37,802 nucleotides of DNA, from contig CAIVKO010000203.1 of NCBI GenBank assembly GCA_903906515.1, positions 1 through 37,802 of the forward strand. Reading direction: 5' to 3'. This stretch comes from Akkermansiaceae bacterium (GTDB lineage Bacteria; Verrucomicrobiota; Verrucomicrobiia; Verrucomicrobiales; Akkermansiaceae). The stretch's first letter is position 1. Every line of letters begins with the position of its first letter. The notes beneath the pieces were generated by a model, which saw nothing but the letters and a program-made list of their open reading frames with translations, did not search any database and was not told where the DNA came from. The position numbers and the translations under genes are program-made. Positions 26,004-35,862 of the stretch are shown here, in pieces.

Positions 26004-26039
26004 AACCCCGGCAGTTTCACGACTCCCGGGGTTGTTTTT
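26004..26039 (+). terminator. Rho-independent terminator after infC
   Basis: Stem AACCCCGG / CCGGGGTT with a 14-nt loop, then GTTTTTC. It lies 18 bp after the infC stop and separates infC from the tig operon. Confidence 0.85.
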
Positions 26040-26099
26040 CCTCCCGTCCTGCATATTTTGCGGAAAACGCTGCGCCTCGAAGCTTTTTCAAGAGCCAGT

Positions 26100-26129
26100 T
26101 TGACAAGGCGACCGGATTCCCGCTAGTAT
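26100..26129 (+). promoter_or_regulatory. Sigma70-type promoter of the tig-clpPX operon
   Basis: A perfect -35 box TTGACA (26100-26105) and -10 box TAGTAT (26124-26129) are separated by 18 bp. The tig ATG is 40 bp after the -10 box, giving a leader of about 34 nt. It is the best promoter match I found in the window. Confidence 0.65.
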
Positions 26130-26169
26130 TTCCGCCCCGGCGCTGAAGCCGGCCCCATTCACATCCATC

Positions 26170-27501
26170 ATGAACATTGTTGTCGATAAGCAGCCCAAAT
26201 GCGTAGCCACCCTCCGTGTCGAGATTCCAGCGGACAAAGTCCAAGGCCAGCGTGACCAAATCGTCCGCAGCTACACCAGCAAGGCCCGCATTCACGGATA
26301 CCGCCCAGGCAAAGCGCCCAAGTCTGTGGTCGAAAAGCGCTTTGAAAAGGAAATCACCGAGGAACTCAACGAAAAGCTGGTCAACGAAGCCTACGATGAG
26401 GCGCTCAAGCAAGAGTCTCTCAAAGTTCTGGATTTTGGCATCCCACAGGAGCTGACCACCCTGCCCGACGGAGGATTTTCCTTTGTCGCCAAGCTCACAC
26501 TGGCTCCGGAAGTTCAACTCCCGGTATACAAAGGCGTGGCCGTCACCGTGCCGCCGCTTGCCGTGCCGGAAGAGGAAGTCGAAGCCCAACTCAAGGCACT
26601 GCAGGAACGATTCGCGGATTTCAAGGACATCGATGGCCGCCCTGCTGCAATGGCGGATTTCGCAGTCATCGATTACTCGTCCACCGTCGAGGGCAAACCG
26701 ACCGAGGAATTTCTCGGTAAACCGGCCGGCTACCTCACCGGTCGCGAAGATTTCTGGGTCCGCCTCGATGAAAAGGCCTTCCTGCCAGGCTTCGCCGCCC
26801 AACTCGTCGGCATGAACGTCGGCGATACCCGTGAAATCACCATCACTCTGCCCGCCGATTTTCCGGTCGCCGACCTCCAAAACCACGAGATGGTTTTCAC
26901 CACCACGATCAAGGAAATCAAGGAAGCCATCCTGCCCGCGCTCGATGACGAACTCGCCGGCAAACTCGCCCCCGGAAAAACAATGGCTGAAATCACCGAT
27001 ATCATCCGTGAAAACATGAGCCAAGAGCGCAAGCGCAAGATCGATGACATGAAAGTCAACCAGATCATCGCCCACTTCAACAGCCAGGTGGATTTCGAAC
27101 TGCCCGAAGAACTCGTCAGCCAGGAAACCCAGAGCCAGGCGGACTCGATGGTCCAGCGTGGCGTGCAATCCGGCATGACCGAAGAGGAAATCGAATCGCA
27201 ACAGACCGAGATTTTCGCCAGCGCCGGCCACCAGGCGATCAGCAACCTGCGCACGAATTTCATCCTCCAGGAAATCGCACGCACTGAGAAAATCGCTGTC
27301 TCCGATGCCGAGATCGTGAACCACCTCATCCAGATCGCGAATTCACGCAAGGTCGCTCCGAAGAAGTTCATCAAGGACATGCAGCGCGAAGGTCGCATCC
27401 CGTCGGTCCGCAACTCGATCGCCATCGGTAAGACGATTGACTTCCTCGTCGAGCACGCCGAAGTGTCAGAAGTGGCCGACATCGCCATCATCGAAGACTA
27501 A
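26170..27501 (+). CDS. tig: Trigger factor
   Basis: A 443-residue ribosome-associated chaperone and peptidyl-prolyl isomerase. The N-terminal ribosome-binding domain has the signature region [20 protein letters not shown], the counterpart of the GFRxGKxP motif with tyrosine for phenylalanine. The middle FKBP-like domain covers about 160-245 ([14 protein letters not shown], then [20 protein letters not shown]). The helical C-terminal domain with arms covers the rest. Length is normal. It heads the operon tig-clpP-clpX-apt behind the promoter at 26100-26129. The clpP start is 1 bp past the tig stop codon, implying tight coupling. Confidence 0.95.
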   Translation: MNIVVDKQPKCVATLRVEIPADKVQGQRDQIVRSYTSKARIHGYRPGKAPKSVVEKRFEKEITEELNEKLVNEAYDEALKQESLKVLDFGIPQELTTLPDGGFSFVAKLTLAPEVQLPVYKGVAVTVPPLAVPEEEVEAQLKALQERFADFKDIDGRPAAMADFAVIDYSSTVEGKPTEEFLGKPAGYLTGREDFWVRLDEKAFLPGFAAQLVGMNVGDTREITITLPADFPVADLQNHEMVFTTTIKEIKEAILPALDDELAGKLAPGKTMAEITDIIRENMSQERKRKIDDMKVNQIIAHFNSQVDFELPEELVSQETQSQADSMVQRGVQSGMTEEEIESQQTEIFASAGHQAISNLRTNFILQEIARTEKIAVSDAEIVNHLIQIANSRKVAPKKFIKDMQREGRIPSVRNSIAIGKTIDFLVEHAEVSEVADIAIIED

Positions 27502-27502
27502 T

Positions 27503-28177
27503 ATGACTTTCAATTCCATGAGCTCACCCGCCCCGCGCAACAGCTACTACGTTCCCATCGTCATCGAACAGGATGGCCGCGGAGAACGCTCGTTCGACAT
27601 CTACTCACGCCTTCTCAAGGACCGCATCATCTTCATCGGCACACCCATCGATGATTTCGTGGCAAACTCGGTGATCGCCCAGCTCCTTTTCCTGCAGATG
27701 CAGGACCCCAAGAAGGACATCCACATTTATATCAACTCGCCGGGCGGATCCGTCACGGCCGGGCTTGCGATGTATGACACGATGCAGTTCCTCACCTGCG
27801 ACGTGAACACCTACTGCATCGGCATCGCGGCCTCGATGGGATCCATCCTTCTAACCGCAGGCACCAAGGGCAAGCGTTTCTGCCTGCCGAACTCCCACGT
27901 CATGATCCACCAGGTTTCCGGTGGAGCCAGCGGCACCGCCTCGGATGTCGAGCGCACCATCAACTTCATGTTCAACCTGAAAAAACGCCTCAACGGCATC
28001 CTTGCCAAACACACCGGCAAGTCCGTCGAGGAGGTCGAACGAGACTCGGATCGCGACAACTACATGACGGCCGATGAGTCGGTGGCTTACGGCCTTGTGG
28101 ACAAGGTTCTGGAAAGCCGCAAACAACTCCCGGACACGGTCGCCGCTCTCATCGAGCCGAAAAAGTCGGAAGAGTAA
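27503..28177 (+). CDS. clpP: ATP-dependent Clp protease proteolytic subunit
   Basis: A 224-residue serine protease that forms the tetradecameric chamber fed by ClpX. The catalytic triad is visible: S111 in GIAASMGS, H136 in [10 protein letters not shown] and D185 in [10 protein letters not shown]. The handle and head regions are normal ([18 protein letters not shown]). I chose the ATG at 27503 just after the tig stop; another ATG at 27518 ([11 protein letters not shown]) would shorten the propeptide by 5 residues. clpX follows after 39 bp. There is one clpP in this window; whether others exist elsewhere cannot be seen. Confidence 0.96.
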   Translation: MTFNSMSSPAPRNSYYVPIVIEQDGRGERSFDIYSRLLKDRIIFIGTPIDDFVANSVIAQLLFLQMQDPKKDIHIYINSPGGSVTAGLAMYDTMQFLTCDVNTYCIGIAASMGSILLTAGTKGKRFCLPNSHVMIHQVSGGASGTASDVERTINFMFNLKKRLNGILAKHTGKSVEEVERDSDRDNYMTADESVAYGLVDKVLESRKQLPDTVAALIEPKKSEE

Positions 28178-28216
28178 TTTCCTCCGTCTTTCCAAAAAAA
28201 CCAGCACCCTCATTCC

Positions 28217-29493
<1,277 letters not shown>

Positions 29494-29497
<4 letters not shown>

Positions 29498-30048
29498 AGC
29501 CGACGGAGCCTCAATCTCTAACCGTCATGCCCACCGACCACCTCCGATCCGCCATCCGTGATGTCGTCGATTTCCCGAAGGAGGGAATCATCTTCAAGGA
29601 CATCACCCCCATCCTCGCCGATGGCGAACTTTTCAGGGAATCCATCACGCGTCTCTGCGAAACCACCGGCGGCGTGAAGGTCGATAAAATCGTCGGCATC
29701 GACGCCCGCGGCTTCATCTTCGCCGCCGCCGTGGCCGACCGCCTCGGCGCGGGACTCGTCCTTGTTAGAAAAAAAGGCAAGCTGCCCTGGAAGACCCGCC
29801 AAACCGCCTATTCGTTGGAATATGGCGAGTCGATCGTCGAGATCCACGAAGACTCCGTGAAACCCGGCGAGACGATCCTGCTCGTGGACGACCTGCTCGC
29901 CACCGGCGGAACCGCCGCAGCCGCAGTGAAACTGCTCGATGAACTGGGAGCCAACCTCATCGGCATCTCGGTGCTCATCGAACTTTCCTTCCTCCAAGGC
30001 CGCTCGAAACTGCTCCCCCACACGGTTCATTCCATCCTCACCTACTGA
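29494..30048 (+). CDS. apt: Adenine phosphoribosyltransferase
   Basis: A 184-residue enzyme that makes AMP from adenine and PRPP in purine salvage. Family features are [20 protein letters not shown] at the N-terminus, [19 protein letters not shown], the flexible-loop region [15 protein letters not shown] and the PRPP-binding motif [16 protein letters not shown]. The start overlaps the clpX stop (ATGA). A second ATG at 29527 (MPTDHLRSA) would drop 11 residues and give the more typical length. Its place at the end of a folding and proteolysis operon is unusual. A 145-bp gap follows, with an imperfect hairpin (GCGGAAA / TTTCCGC, 30114-30136) and no T-run. Confidence 0.95.
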
Positions 30049-30192
30049 GGATCCACGTTCTTCGCCTTCTCCTTGGCGTAAGCGTCCTGCTGAGGCTCCA
30101 GCCCAACCTCATTGCGGAAACCAGCACACTTTCCGCGTGACCGACGGCGGACACGGGATCATTATTGCGGCAGCAAACTACCAATCCAACTT

Positions 30193-31587
30193 ATGGGAAA
30201 CTTCACCGCATTCGAAAATAAAATGATTGCCGCAGGAATGGGAGACGCACCCATCCGTGCCTTCCGCCGGAATTATGAAGCACTTCTGCGCAATGAAACT
30301 GGCTTGATTTCCGAAGAAAGCATCGACCCTGCGGATAATCTGGAATCATTGGAAACCATCGGTTCCGGCAAACCGGCGGATGCCGCGTTGTTCGCCCAAG
30401 CCGTGGTGATCAAGCTGAATGGCGGACTTGGCACCGGAATGGGATTGCAGGGTCCCAAGAGCCTGTTGTCGGTGCGCGATGGAGTGAATTTCCTCGATCT
30501 GATGGTGCGACAGATTCTTGACCTGCGGAAAACCGGAGCATCGCCCGTGCGCTTGTTGTTGATGAACAGCTTCAGCACCAGCGGGGACACGTTGGCCCAC
30601 TTGCAGCGATACAAGGCCGAGGGGCTGGCGACAGCTTCGGAGGTTGAGTTGATGCAAAACCAAGTACCAAAAATCGATGCGCTCACCCTGGCACCCGTCG
30701 AGTGGCCAGCGGACCCGGATCTCGAATGGTGTCCGCCGGGTCATGGCGACCTTTACCCTGCACTGGTTGGCAGCGGCTGGCTGGACCGACTGCTGAACGA
30801 TGGGGTCAAATACGCGTTTGTCTCAAACTCGGACAATCTGGGAGCCATCCTTGATCCAGTGATCCTGCGGCATTTCGCGGATTCCGGCGCACCCTTCCTG
30901 ATGGAAGTGACTCGCCGCACGGCAGCGGACCGCAAAGGAGGCCACCTCGCCCGACGCAAGTCTGACGGACGCCTCCTGCTCCGTGAGGTCGCCCAATGCC
31001 CGGAGTCGGATATGGAAGCATTCCAGGACATCGATCGCCACCGGTATTTCAACACCAACAGCCTGTGGCTGCGTCTGGATTTGTTGAAGGAACAACTCGC
31101 GGCGGATTCCGGAGTGCTGCCCCTGCCGATGATCCGCAACAACAAAACCGTCGATCCCCGAGATAAAAAATCACCGGCCGTGATCCAGTTAGAGATCGCC
31201 ATGGGAGCGGCTATCGAGTGTTTCGAAGGTGCCGCAGCCATCGAGGTGCCGCGCAGTCGTTTCGCACCCGTCAAAACGACCAGCGACTTGTTAGCATTGC
31301 GCTCGGATGCCTATGAAATTCTCAAAAACGGCCAGGTCCGGCTGCAAGCATCGCGCCACGGCGAGCCGCCTGTGATCCAACTTTCGGACGAATACAAACT
31401 CGTGGATTCTCTGGAGACATTGGGGGTTCCAAGTCTGATTGATTGCAAATCACTCAAAATCAGCGGCCCCACCGGGTTCAGCGACGGTGTGACCCTCCGG
31501 GGAAGCATGGAAATCACGAACCCCGGCCCGGAAACAAAGATCGTCCCGGCCGGAATCTATCAAAACGAGACGTTGAGGCTTGGTTGA
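30193..31587 (+). CDS. UTP-glucose-1-phosphate uridylyltransferase, UDPGP type
   Basis: A 464-residue enzyme of the UDPGP family, the eukaryote-like type, making UDP-glucose from UTP and glucose-1-phosphate for glycan synthesis. The nucleotide loop is KLNGGLGTGMGLQGPKSLL. Further motifs are FVSNSDNLGAILD, HLARRKSDGRLLLREVAQCP and YRYFNTNSLW-like HRYFNTNSLWLRLD. The C-terminal part contains the sugar-binding RSRFAPVKTTSDLLALRSDA. It differs from the GalU family found in most bacteria. The start is the ATG at 30193 (MGNFTAFENKM); the open frame runs further up to 30112. It is convergent with the sulfatase gene, 46 bp away. Confidence 0.9.
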   Translation: MGNFTAFENKMIAAGMGDAPIRAFRRNYEALLRNETGLISEESIDPADNLESLETIGSGKPADAALFAQAVVIKLNGGLGTGMGLQGPKSLLSVRDGVNFLDLMVRQILDLRKTGASPVRLLLMNSFSTSGDTLAHLQRYKAEGLATASEVELMQNQVPKIDALTLAPVEWPADPDLEWCPPGHGDLYPALVGSGWLDRLLNDGVKYAFVSNSDNLGAILDPVILRHFADSGAPFLMEVTRRTAADRKGGHLARRKSDGRLLLREVAQCPESDMEAFQDIDRHRYFNTNSLWLRLDLLKEQLAADSGVLPLPMIRNNKTVDPRDKKSPAVIQLEIAMGAAIECFEGAAAIEVPRSRFAPVKTTSDLLALRSDAYEILKNGQVRLQASRHGEPPVIQLSDEYKLVDSLETLGVPSLIDCKSLKISGPTGFSDGVTLRGSMEITNPGPETKIVPAGIYQNETLRLG

Positions 31588-31633
31588 CGGATCAATCTCC
31601 AATTTCCATTCAAGGTTCACGCGCACGAAAGCG

Positions 31634-33109
31634 TTACTCGGCAGACTTCTCCTTCTTGCCTTCGTATTCTTTTTTCATTTTCTCCAGGACGGCGGGAACG
31701 AGCTCCTTGTTATCGCGGTGGGCGAAGGCTTCGGCGAAGGGATCACCGGTACTTTGCATCATGGTGAGGAGTTGTTTCCGCATCGGCTCGATCTCGGCCT
31801 GACGCGCGGGGTCCGCAATGAGATTCACGCGCTCACAACGGTCGTTTGTGAGGTCGTAGAATTCCTCAGGAACACGCAAGGAGTAAAAGTCGGCACGGGC
31901 TTTGATGACTTTGTTGGTTTCGGAGGCGGCAAGCATGGATTTCCAGGTCAGGCCGGACATGTTTTCTGCATGGTATTTTTTGGTGCCGTTGCTCCACGCG
32001 TTCCAGATGTAGGAACGGTCGCGTGTGCGCATGCAGCGCATCGGCAGCCAGTTGTTGCCGAAAGCGGCGTTGTAAACCGTGAAGACGTGGTCCCATCCGC
32101 TCATTTTCTCGGCTTTCAGTGCGGGCAGGAACGAGCGGCCGTCGATGTTAGGAATGGCTGGCAGGCGCGCGGCATCTAGCAGGGTCGGCGTGAAATCGAG
32201 GGTGGAAACCATGTGATTCCGATCCATGGTGCCGGGCTTGGTCACCCCAGGCCAGCGGACGATAAGTGCGCCGCGCGAGCTGTTTTCGTAGTTGTTGGAT
32301 TTGGCAAAGGGGAAGGACATGCCGTGATCGCCACCATAAAAAACCACCAAGGTATCGTCCGCGAAACCTTCCTCCTTGAGCACAGTGAGCACGGCACCCA
32401 CAGCGTCATCCAATCGGCGCACGTTGGTGTAGTAGCCTGCGATTTCACGGCGGATTTCCGGCAAATCTTCGAGGAATCCTGGGACTTTGGTGATTTCCTC
32501 GGTTTTGACCCAACGGCTCGGGGGTTCACCTTCGGCTAGATCATCGGGGCCTTTCATGCCGATGAACGGTCGGTGAGGATCGTAGCAATTGACGTTGTGG
32601 AAGAACGGCTTTCCTTGTTCACGTGCCATGCGCAGGAACTTGCGTGTGGCCTCTGCGAGCTTCTGCGGGTGCCGGCTGATGGTGTCATCGCCTACATCGG
32701 AGCAATATTGATCCGACGGCTGAAGATGTTTGCCCTTGCCGAAACGGGAGATCAGATAGCCGGCATCGCGCAATTGTTGTTGGAGCGTGCGCACTTCCGG
32801 TTTGACCGGGAAAAAGCCCATCGATCCGCTGCGGTGCGGATAGAGACCGCAGAACATCGTCTGGCGCACCGGTTGGCAAACGGCGACGGTCGAGTATGCG
32901 TGTTCGAAGCGCAGTCCCTCGGCGGCAAGCTTGTCCACATTGGGAGTCAGGTCCTTGATTGGTCCGCCGAAAACGCCTGTGGAATCGTAATTCATATCGT
33001 CCGCCGTGAAGAACAGAATGTTGAGCGGCTTGGCTGCCGAGAGTGTGGCCAGTGGCAAACACAGGGATGCCATGAATGCGATCCACTTGGTGGATTTTCC
33101 CGTAAACAT
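31634..33109 (-). CDS. Secreted sulfatase (heparan/arylsulfatase type)
   Basis: A 491-residue exported sulfatase that removes sulfate esters, probably from polysaccharides. The signal peptide is residues 1-26 (KWIAFMASLCLPLATLSAAK). D37 and D38 of the metal site are in FFTADDMNYD. The formylglycine motif is C78-x-P-x-R (CQPVRQTMFCGLYPHRSG). Further metal and sulfate ligands are expected in FYGGDHGMSFPFAKS. The layout is closest to N-sulfoglucosamine sulfohydrolase-like enzymes. It needs a maturase, which is not in the window. It is divergent from the DUF1080 gene, 95 bp away, so they may share a control region. The C-terminus is Lys/Glu-rich. Confidence 0.93.
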   Translation of the reverse strand: MFTGKSTKWIAFMASLCLPLATLSAAKPLNILFFTADDMNYDSTGVFGGPIKDLTPNVDKLAAEGLRFEHAYSTVAVCQPVRQTMFCGLYPHRSGSMGFFPVKPEVRTLQQQLRDAGYLISRFGKGKHLQPSDQYCSDVGDDTISRHPQKLAEATRKFLRMAREQGKPFFHNVNCYDPHRPFIGMKGPDDLAEGEPPSRWVKTEEITKVPGFLEDLPEIRREIAGYYTNVRRLDDAVGAVLTVLKEEGFADDTLVVFYGGDHGMSFPFAKSNNYENSSRGALIVRWPGVTKPGTMDRNHMVSTLDFTPTLLDAARLPAIPNIDGRSFLPALKAEKMSGWDHVFTVYNAAFGNNWLPMRCMRTRDRSYIWNAWSNGTKKYHAENMSGLTWKSMLAASETNKVIKARADFYSLRVPEEFYDLTNDRCERVNLIADPARQAEIEPMRKQLLTMMQSTGDPFAEAFAHRDNKELVPAVLEKMKKEYEGKKEKSAE

Positions 33110-33204
33110 GGGCAGGAATACGGGATGGCCGTGTGGGGTCTTTCAGATGGAGCCCGCATGAAATCGAGGTTGATTCCAGCAGGTCGGCACCTATCCTCGG
33201 CGTT

Positions 33205-34365
33205 ATGTCCACTGCAAACATCCGCCCCCACGCGCTGATCTTCTCCATCTCCGCCCTTGCCATGCTGTGCTCGCCGGTTTTCTCCAAGGATCTTTTCGCG
33301 GGGGACAACCCTCTCGATTCATTCCGCACGGTGGAGCGCTGGCATGGCGTGGAAGCGGTGGAAGCCGTGCCTGACAAAACCGAGCTCAAGACATCCGGCA
33401 AGGGCCGCATCCTCGTCAATGACACCACCAAGGACACCGCCATCCCCTATCTCATCACCAAGGACGAGTATGGCGACGCGCACATCGAGATGGAATTCAT
33501 GATCCCCAAGGAATCGAACTCGGGAATCTACGTGACAGGTCGCTACGAAGTGCAGGTTTTCGACAGCCATGGTCGCGAACGCGTGGGTTCCGGGGATATG
33601 GGCGGAATCTATCAGCGCTGGGATCCCAGCCGTGGAAAAGCGCAGGAATGGTATGAGGGCACCCGTCCCATGTCCAATGCCGCCAACCCGCCGGGCGAAT
33701 GGCAGAAGATCGATATCATCTTCCGCGCCCCGCGATACGATGATGAGGGACAACAACGCAGCGACGCGCTTTTTGAAAAAATCTGGCTCAATGGCGTGTT
33801 GATTCAGGATAACGCCACCACCACCGGCCATACCCGCTCCGCGCCGATGGAAGGAAATGCCGCGCGCGGACCGATCGCCATTCAAGGTGACCACGGACCA
33901 ATCGCCATCCGCAGTTTCCGCGTCACTCCGGTGGAGGATTGCAAGGACCCCCGTCTAACCGAACTCGATGCTTACTGGGCCGAAGTTTCACGCTCGGTGC
34001 GTGAAGGTGACTTCGATGCCTACAAGGCGACATGCCACCCCGAGGCGGTCCTTATCAGCGGACAAAAACAGACGAGCCAACCCATCTCTACCGCATTGAC
34101 GCGTTGGAAGAAGGACTTCGCGGATACCAAGGAAGGCAAGGTGCGCGGCAACGTGGAATTTCGTTTTTCCAAACGCGTCGGCGACTTCACGACCGCCCAC
34201 GAAACGGGCGTCTTCCGCTACACCACCCTCTCGGACAAGGTGCCGCCGAAGTATGACTACGTGCATCTGGAAGCCCTGCTCGTGAAACGCGAGGGCAAAT
34301 GGAAAATCCTCATGGAAAACCAGGTCGGCCCGGTCACCCAGGCGGAGTGGGATGCGATACGTTAG
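33205..34365 (+). CDS. Secreted DUF1080 protein with NTF2-like domain
   Basis: A 386-residue exported protein with two domains. A signal peptide lies at residues 1-27 (LIFSISALAMLCSPVFSKD). Residues about 30-250 are a DUF1080 / 3-keto-disaccharide hydrolase-like jelly roll (HIEMEFMIPKESNSGIYVTG, YEVQVFDSHGRE, GPIAIQGDHGPIAIRSFRV). Residues about 255-380 look like an NTF2/SnoaL-type domain (ELDAYWAEVSRSVREGDFDA and MENQVG at the end). The first domain is common in Verrucomicrobia and Planctomycetes and is thought to act on glycosides. The second domain may bind a small molecule. I favour the ATG at 33205 over 33133 because it begins the signal peptide. The fusion seems unusual to me. Confidence 0.87.
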   Translation: MSTANIRPHALIFSISALAMLCSPVFSKDLFAGDNPLDSFRTVERWHGVEAVEAVPDKTELKTSGKGRILVNDTTKDTAIPYLITKDEYGDAHIEMEFMIPKESNSGIYVTGRYEVQVFDSHGRERVGSGDMGGIYQRWDPSRGKAQEWYEGTRPMSNAANPPGEWQKIDIIFRAPRYDDEGQQRSDALFEKIWLNGVLIQDNATTTGHTRSAPMEGNAARGPIAIQGDHGPIAIRSFRVTPVEDCKDPRLTELDAYWAEVSRSVREGDFDAYKATCHPEAVLISGQKQTSQPISTALTRWKKDFADTKEGKVRGNVEFRFSKRVGDFTTAHETGVFRYTTLSDKVPPKYDYVHLEALLVKREGKWKILMENQVGPVTQAEWDAIR

Positions 34366-34380
34366 GATACAAACGGCCAT

Positions 34381-34492
34381 GGCAGGGACAGATCTCCGAG
34401 CGGTCCGCGTGAATGGATGGTGAATGAAAAGCCGTTCCGATTCGCCCATTCGCATTTCTTTCGCGCGGACCGCTCGGAGATCGGTCCCTGCC
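34381..34492. repeat. Long palindromic repeat, copy C (core only)
   Basis: Left arm GGCAGGGACAGATCTCCGAG, CGGTCC and right arm GGACCGCTCGGAGATCGG, TCCCTGCC face each other around an 80-nt interior containing GAATG and CATTC motifs. The outer arms seen in copies A and B are absent. It lies 15 bp after the stop codon of the DUF1080 gene. Confidence 0.85.
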
Positions 34493-34548
34493 TGCGATAG
34501 TGAAAATCGTTTGCCTGCCGCGCGCAATCCGCGCAAGCTGTGCGTCCG

Positions 34549-35772
34549 ATGATGCCACGCCCGCCGAAAAAGTTCGTTGCCAAGCCATTTGATTACCACC
34601 AGGAGATCGAGGTGGTCATCGATTCGCTGACCAATCTGGGATCCGGGGTTGCCCGGGTCGATGGTTGGGTGGTGTTCGTGCCGTTTTCCCTGCCAGGAGA
34701 AACCGTGAAGGCTCGGGTCTATCGGAACGACAAGAACTGCTCGCACGCCGATCTGATGGAAGTGCTCGTACCATCGCCGGACCGCATTGCGCCCGTGTGT
34801 CCGTTGTTCGGCGAGTGCGGCGGTTGCCAATACCAGCACCTCGACTATCCGAAGCAACTCGCCTGGAAAACCCGGCAGGTGGGTGAGTTGATGAAACACA
34901 TGGCCGCTGTCGTGTTTCCGGTGAACCCGTGTTTGTCCACGGAGCAAACATGGCACTACCGGTCCAAGATCACCCCGCATTTCGACAAGGCACGCGAGGG
35001 CGGAATCGGAGCCATCGGTTTCCTGGCCAACGGCCAGCGCTTCAAGCTGATCGATGTGCCGCAGTGTGCGATCGCCATGGATGCGATCAATGCCGCGCTG
35101 CCGGAGATCCGCGCGGGGATTCATGCCAAGGCGGATTCATTCAAACGAGGATCCACCATCCTGATCCGCGCCACCGGGGATGGGGTGGAGACCGATTTCA
35201 AGGCCACCGCCACCGAACGCGTGGGAGATCTGACATTCCGCTTTCTAGCAGGCGATTTTTTCCAGAATAACCCGTTCATCCTTCCCCTCTTCACCGGATA
35301 CGTGGCCAAGCAGGCGGCGGTCGATGGGGTTCGGTTTTTGGTGGATGCCTATTGCGGGTCCGGATTGTTCTCGCTCACGCTGGCCAAGCACTTCGAAAAA
35401 GTCGCGGGCGTCGAGGTTTCCGAAACCTCCTGCGAGTGGGCGCGCAAAAATGCCGAGTCCAACCAGATCGAGAATGCCACCTTCCTCACCGCGTCGGCAG
35501 AGGATATTTTCGCGGAAATCAACTTCCCCGCTGCGGAAACGGCCGTGGTGATCGACCCGCCACGCAAGGGATGCACCCCGGAATTCATCGACCAACTCGT
35601 GCGATTCGGCCCCGTGCGGGTGGTGTATGTTTCCTGTGATCCCGCCACCCAGGTCAGGGATCTCAAGCTGCTAGCCGGTGCGGGATACGAGCTTGCCGAT
35701 GTGCAACCCTTCGACCTGTTCCCCCACACCCGCCACTTGGAATGTGTGATGACCTTGGTCAAAAACGGCTGA
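34549..35772 (+). CDS. TrmA/RlmD-type RNA m5U methyltransferase
   Basis: A 407-residue class I SAM enzyme that methylates uridine C5 in RNA, of the RlmD/RlmC/TrmA family; the exact target cannot be told. The N-terminal TRAM domain covers about 15-75 (VIDSLTNLGSGVARVDGW). Iron-sulfur cysteines are in CPLFGECGGC (C-x5-C-x2-C), with a likely fourth in PQCAIAMD. The SAM-binding motif is VDAYCGSGLFSLTLAKH. Motif IV is VIDPPRKGCTPEF and the catalytic cysteine is in VYVSCDPATQVRDL. HTRHLECVMTL ends the fold. A GTG start at 34540 is possible; I chose the ATG at 34549 (MMPRPPKKF). It is separated from the aminotransferase by 90 bp that include a bulged hairpin at 35798-35822. Confidence 0.93.
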   Translation: MMPRPPKKFVAKPFDYHQEIEVVIDSLTNLGSGVARVDGWVVFVPFSLPGETVKARVYRNDKNCSHADLMEVLVPSPDRIAPVCPLFGECGGCQYQHLDYPKQLAWKTRQVGELMKHMAAVVFPVNPCLSTEQTWHYRSKITPHFDKAREGGIGAIGFLANGQRFKLIDVPQCAIAMDAINAALPEIRAGIHAKADSFKRGSTILIRATGDGVETDFKATATERVGDLTFRFLAGDFFQNNPFILPLFTGYVAKQAAVDGVRFLVDAYCGSGLFSLTLAKHFEKVAGVEVSETSCEWARKNAESNQIENATFLTASAEDIFAEINFPAAETAVVIDPPRKGCTPEFIDQLVRFGPVRVVYVSCDPATQVRDLKLLAGAGYELADVQPFDLFPHTRHLECVMTLVKNG

Positions 35773-35862
35773 TTTTCAGGATTTTTGTCCGTAATCCGCC
35801 GTCCCGCATTGACGCGGGCGGCTTGTCCGGTTGAGAATCGGCGAGCCCCGCGAGGGAAGCCC

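Noticed and set aside
26017-27324. Minus-strand ORF of 435 codons
   Set aside because: It is antisense to trigger factor and part of the terminator region. Its repetitive Phe/Asp/Gly composition mirrors the coding strand.
30114-30136. Hairpin after apt as a terminator
   Set aside because: The stem GCGGAAA / TTTCCGC has no T-run and lies 66 bp past the stop. It is not supported as an intrinsic terminator.
31592-31617. Degenerate CCAAT-type heptamer array before the sulfatase end
   Set aside because: Words like CCAATTT and CCATTCA recur loosely but do not hold a 7-nt period, so I did not count it as an array.
33988-35124. Minus-strand ORF of 378 codons
   Set aside because: It crosses two real plus-strand genes and a palindromic repeat and has no family motif.
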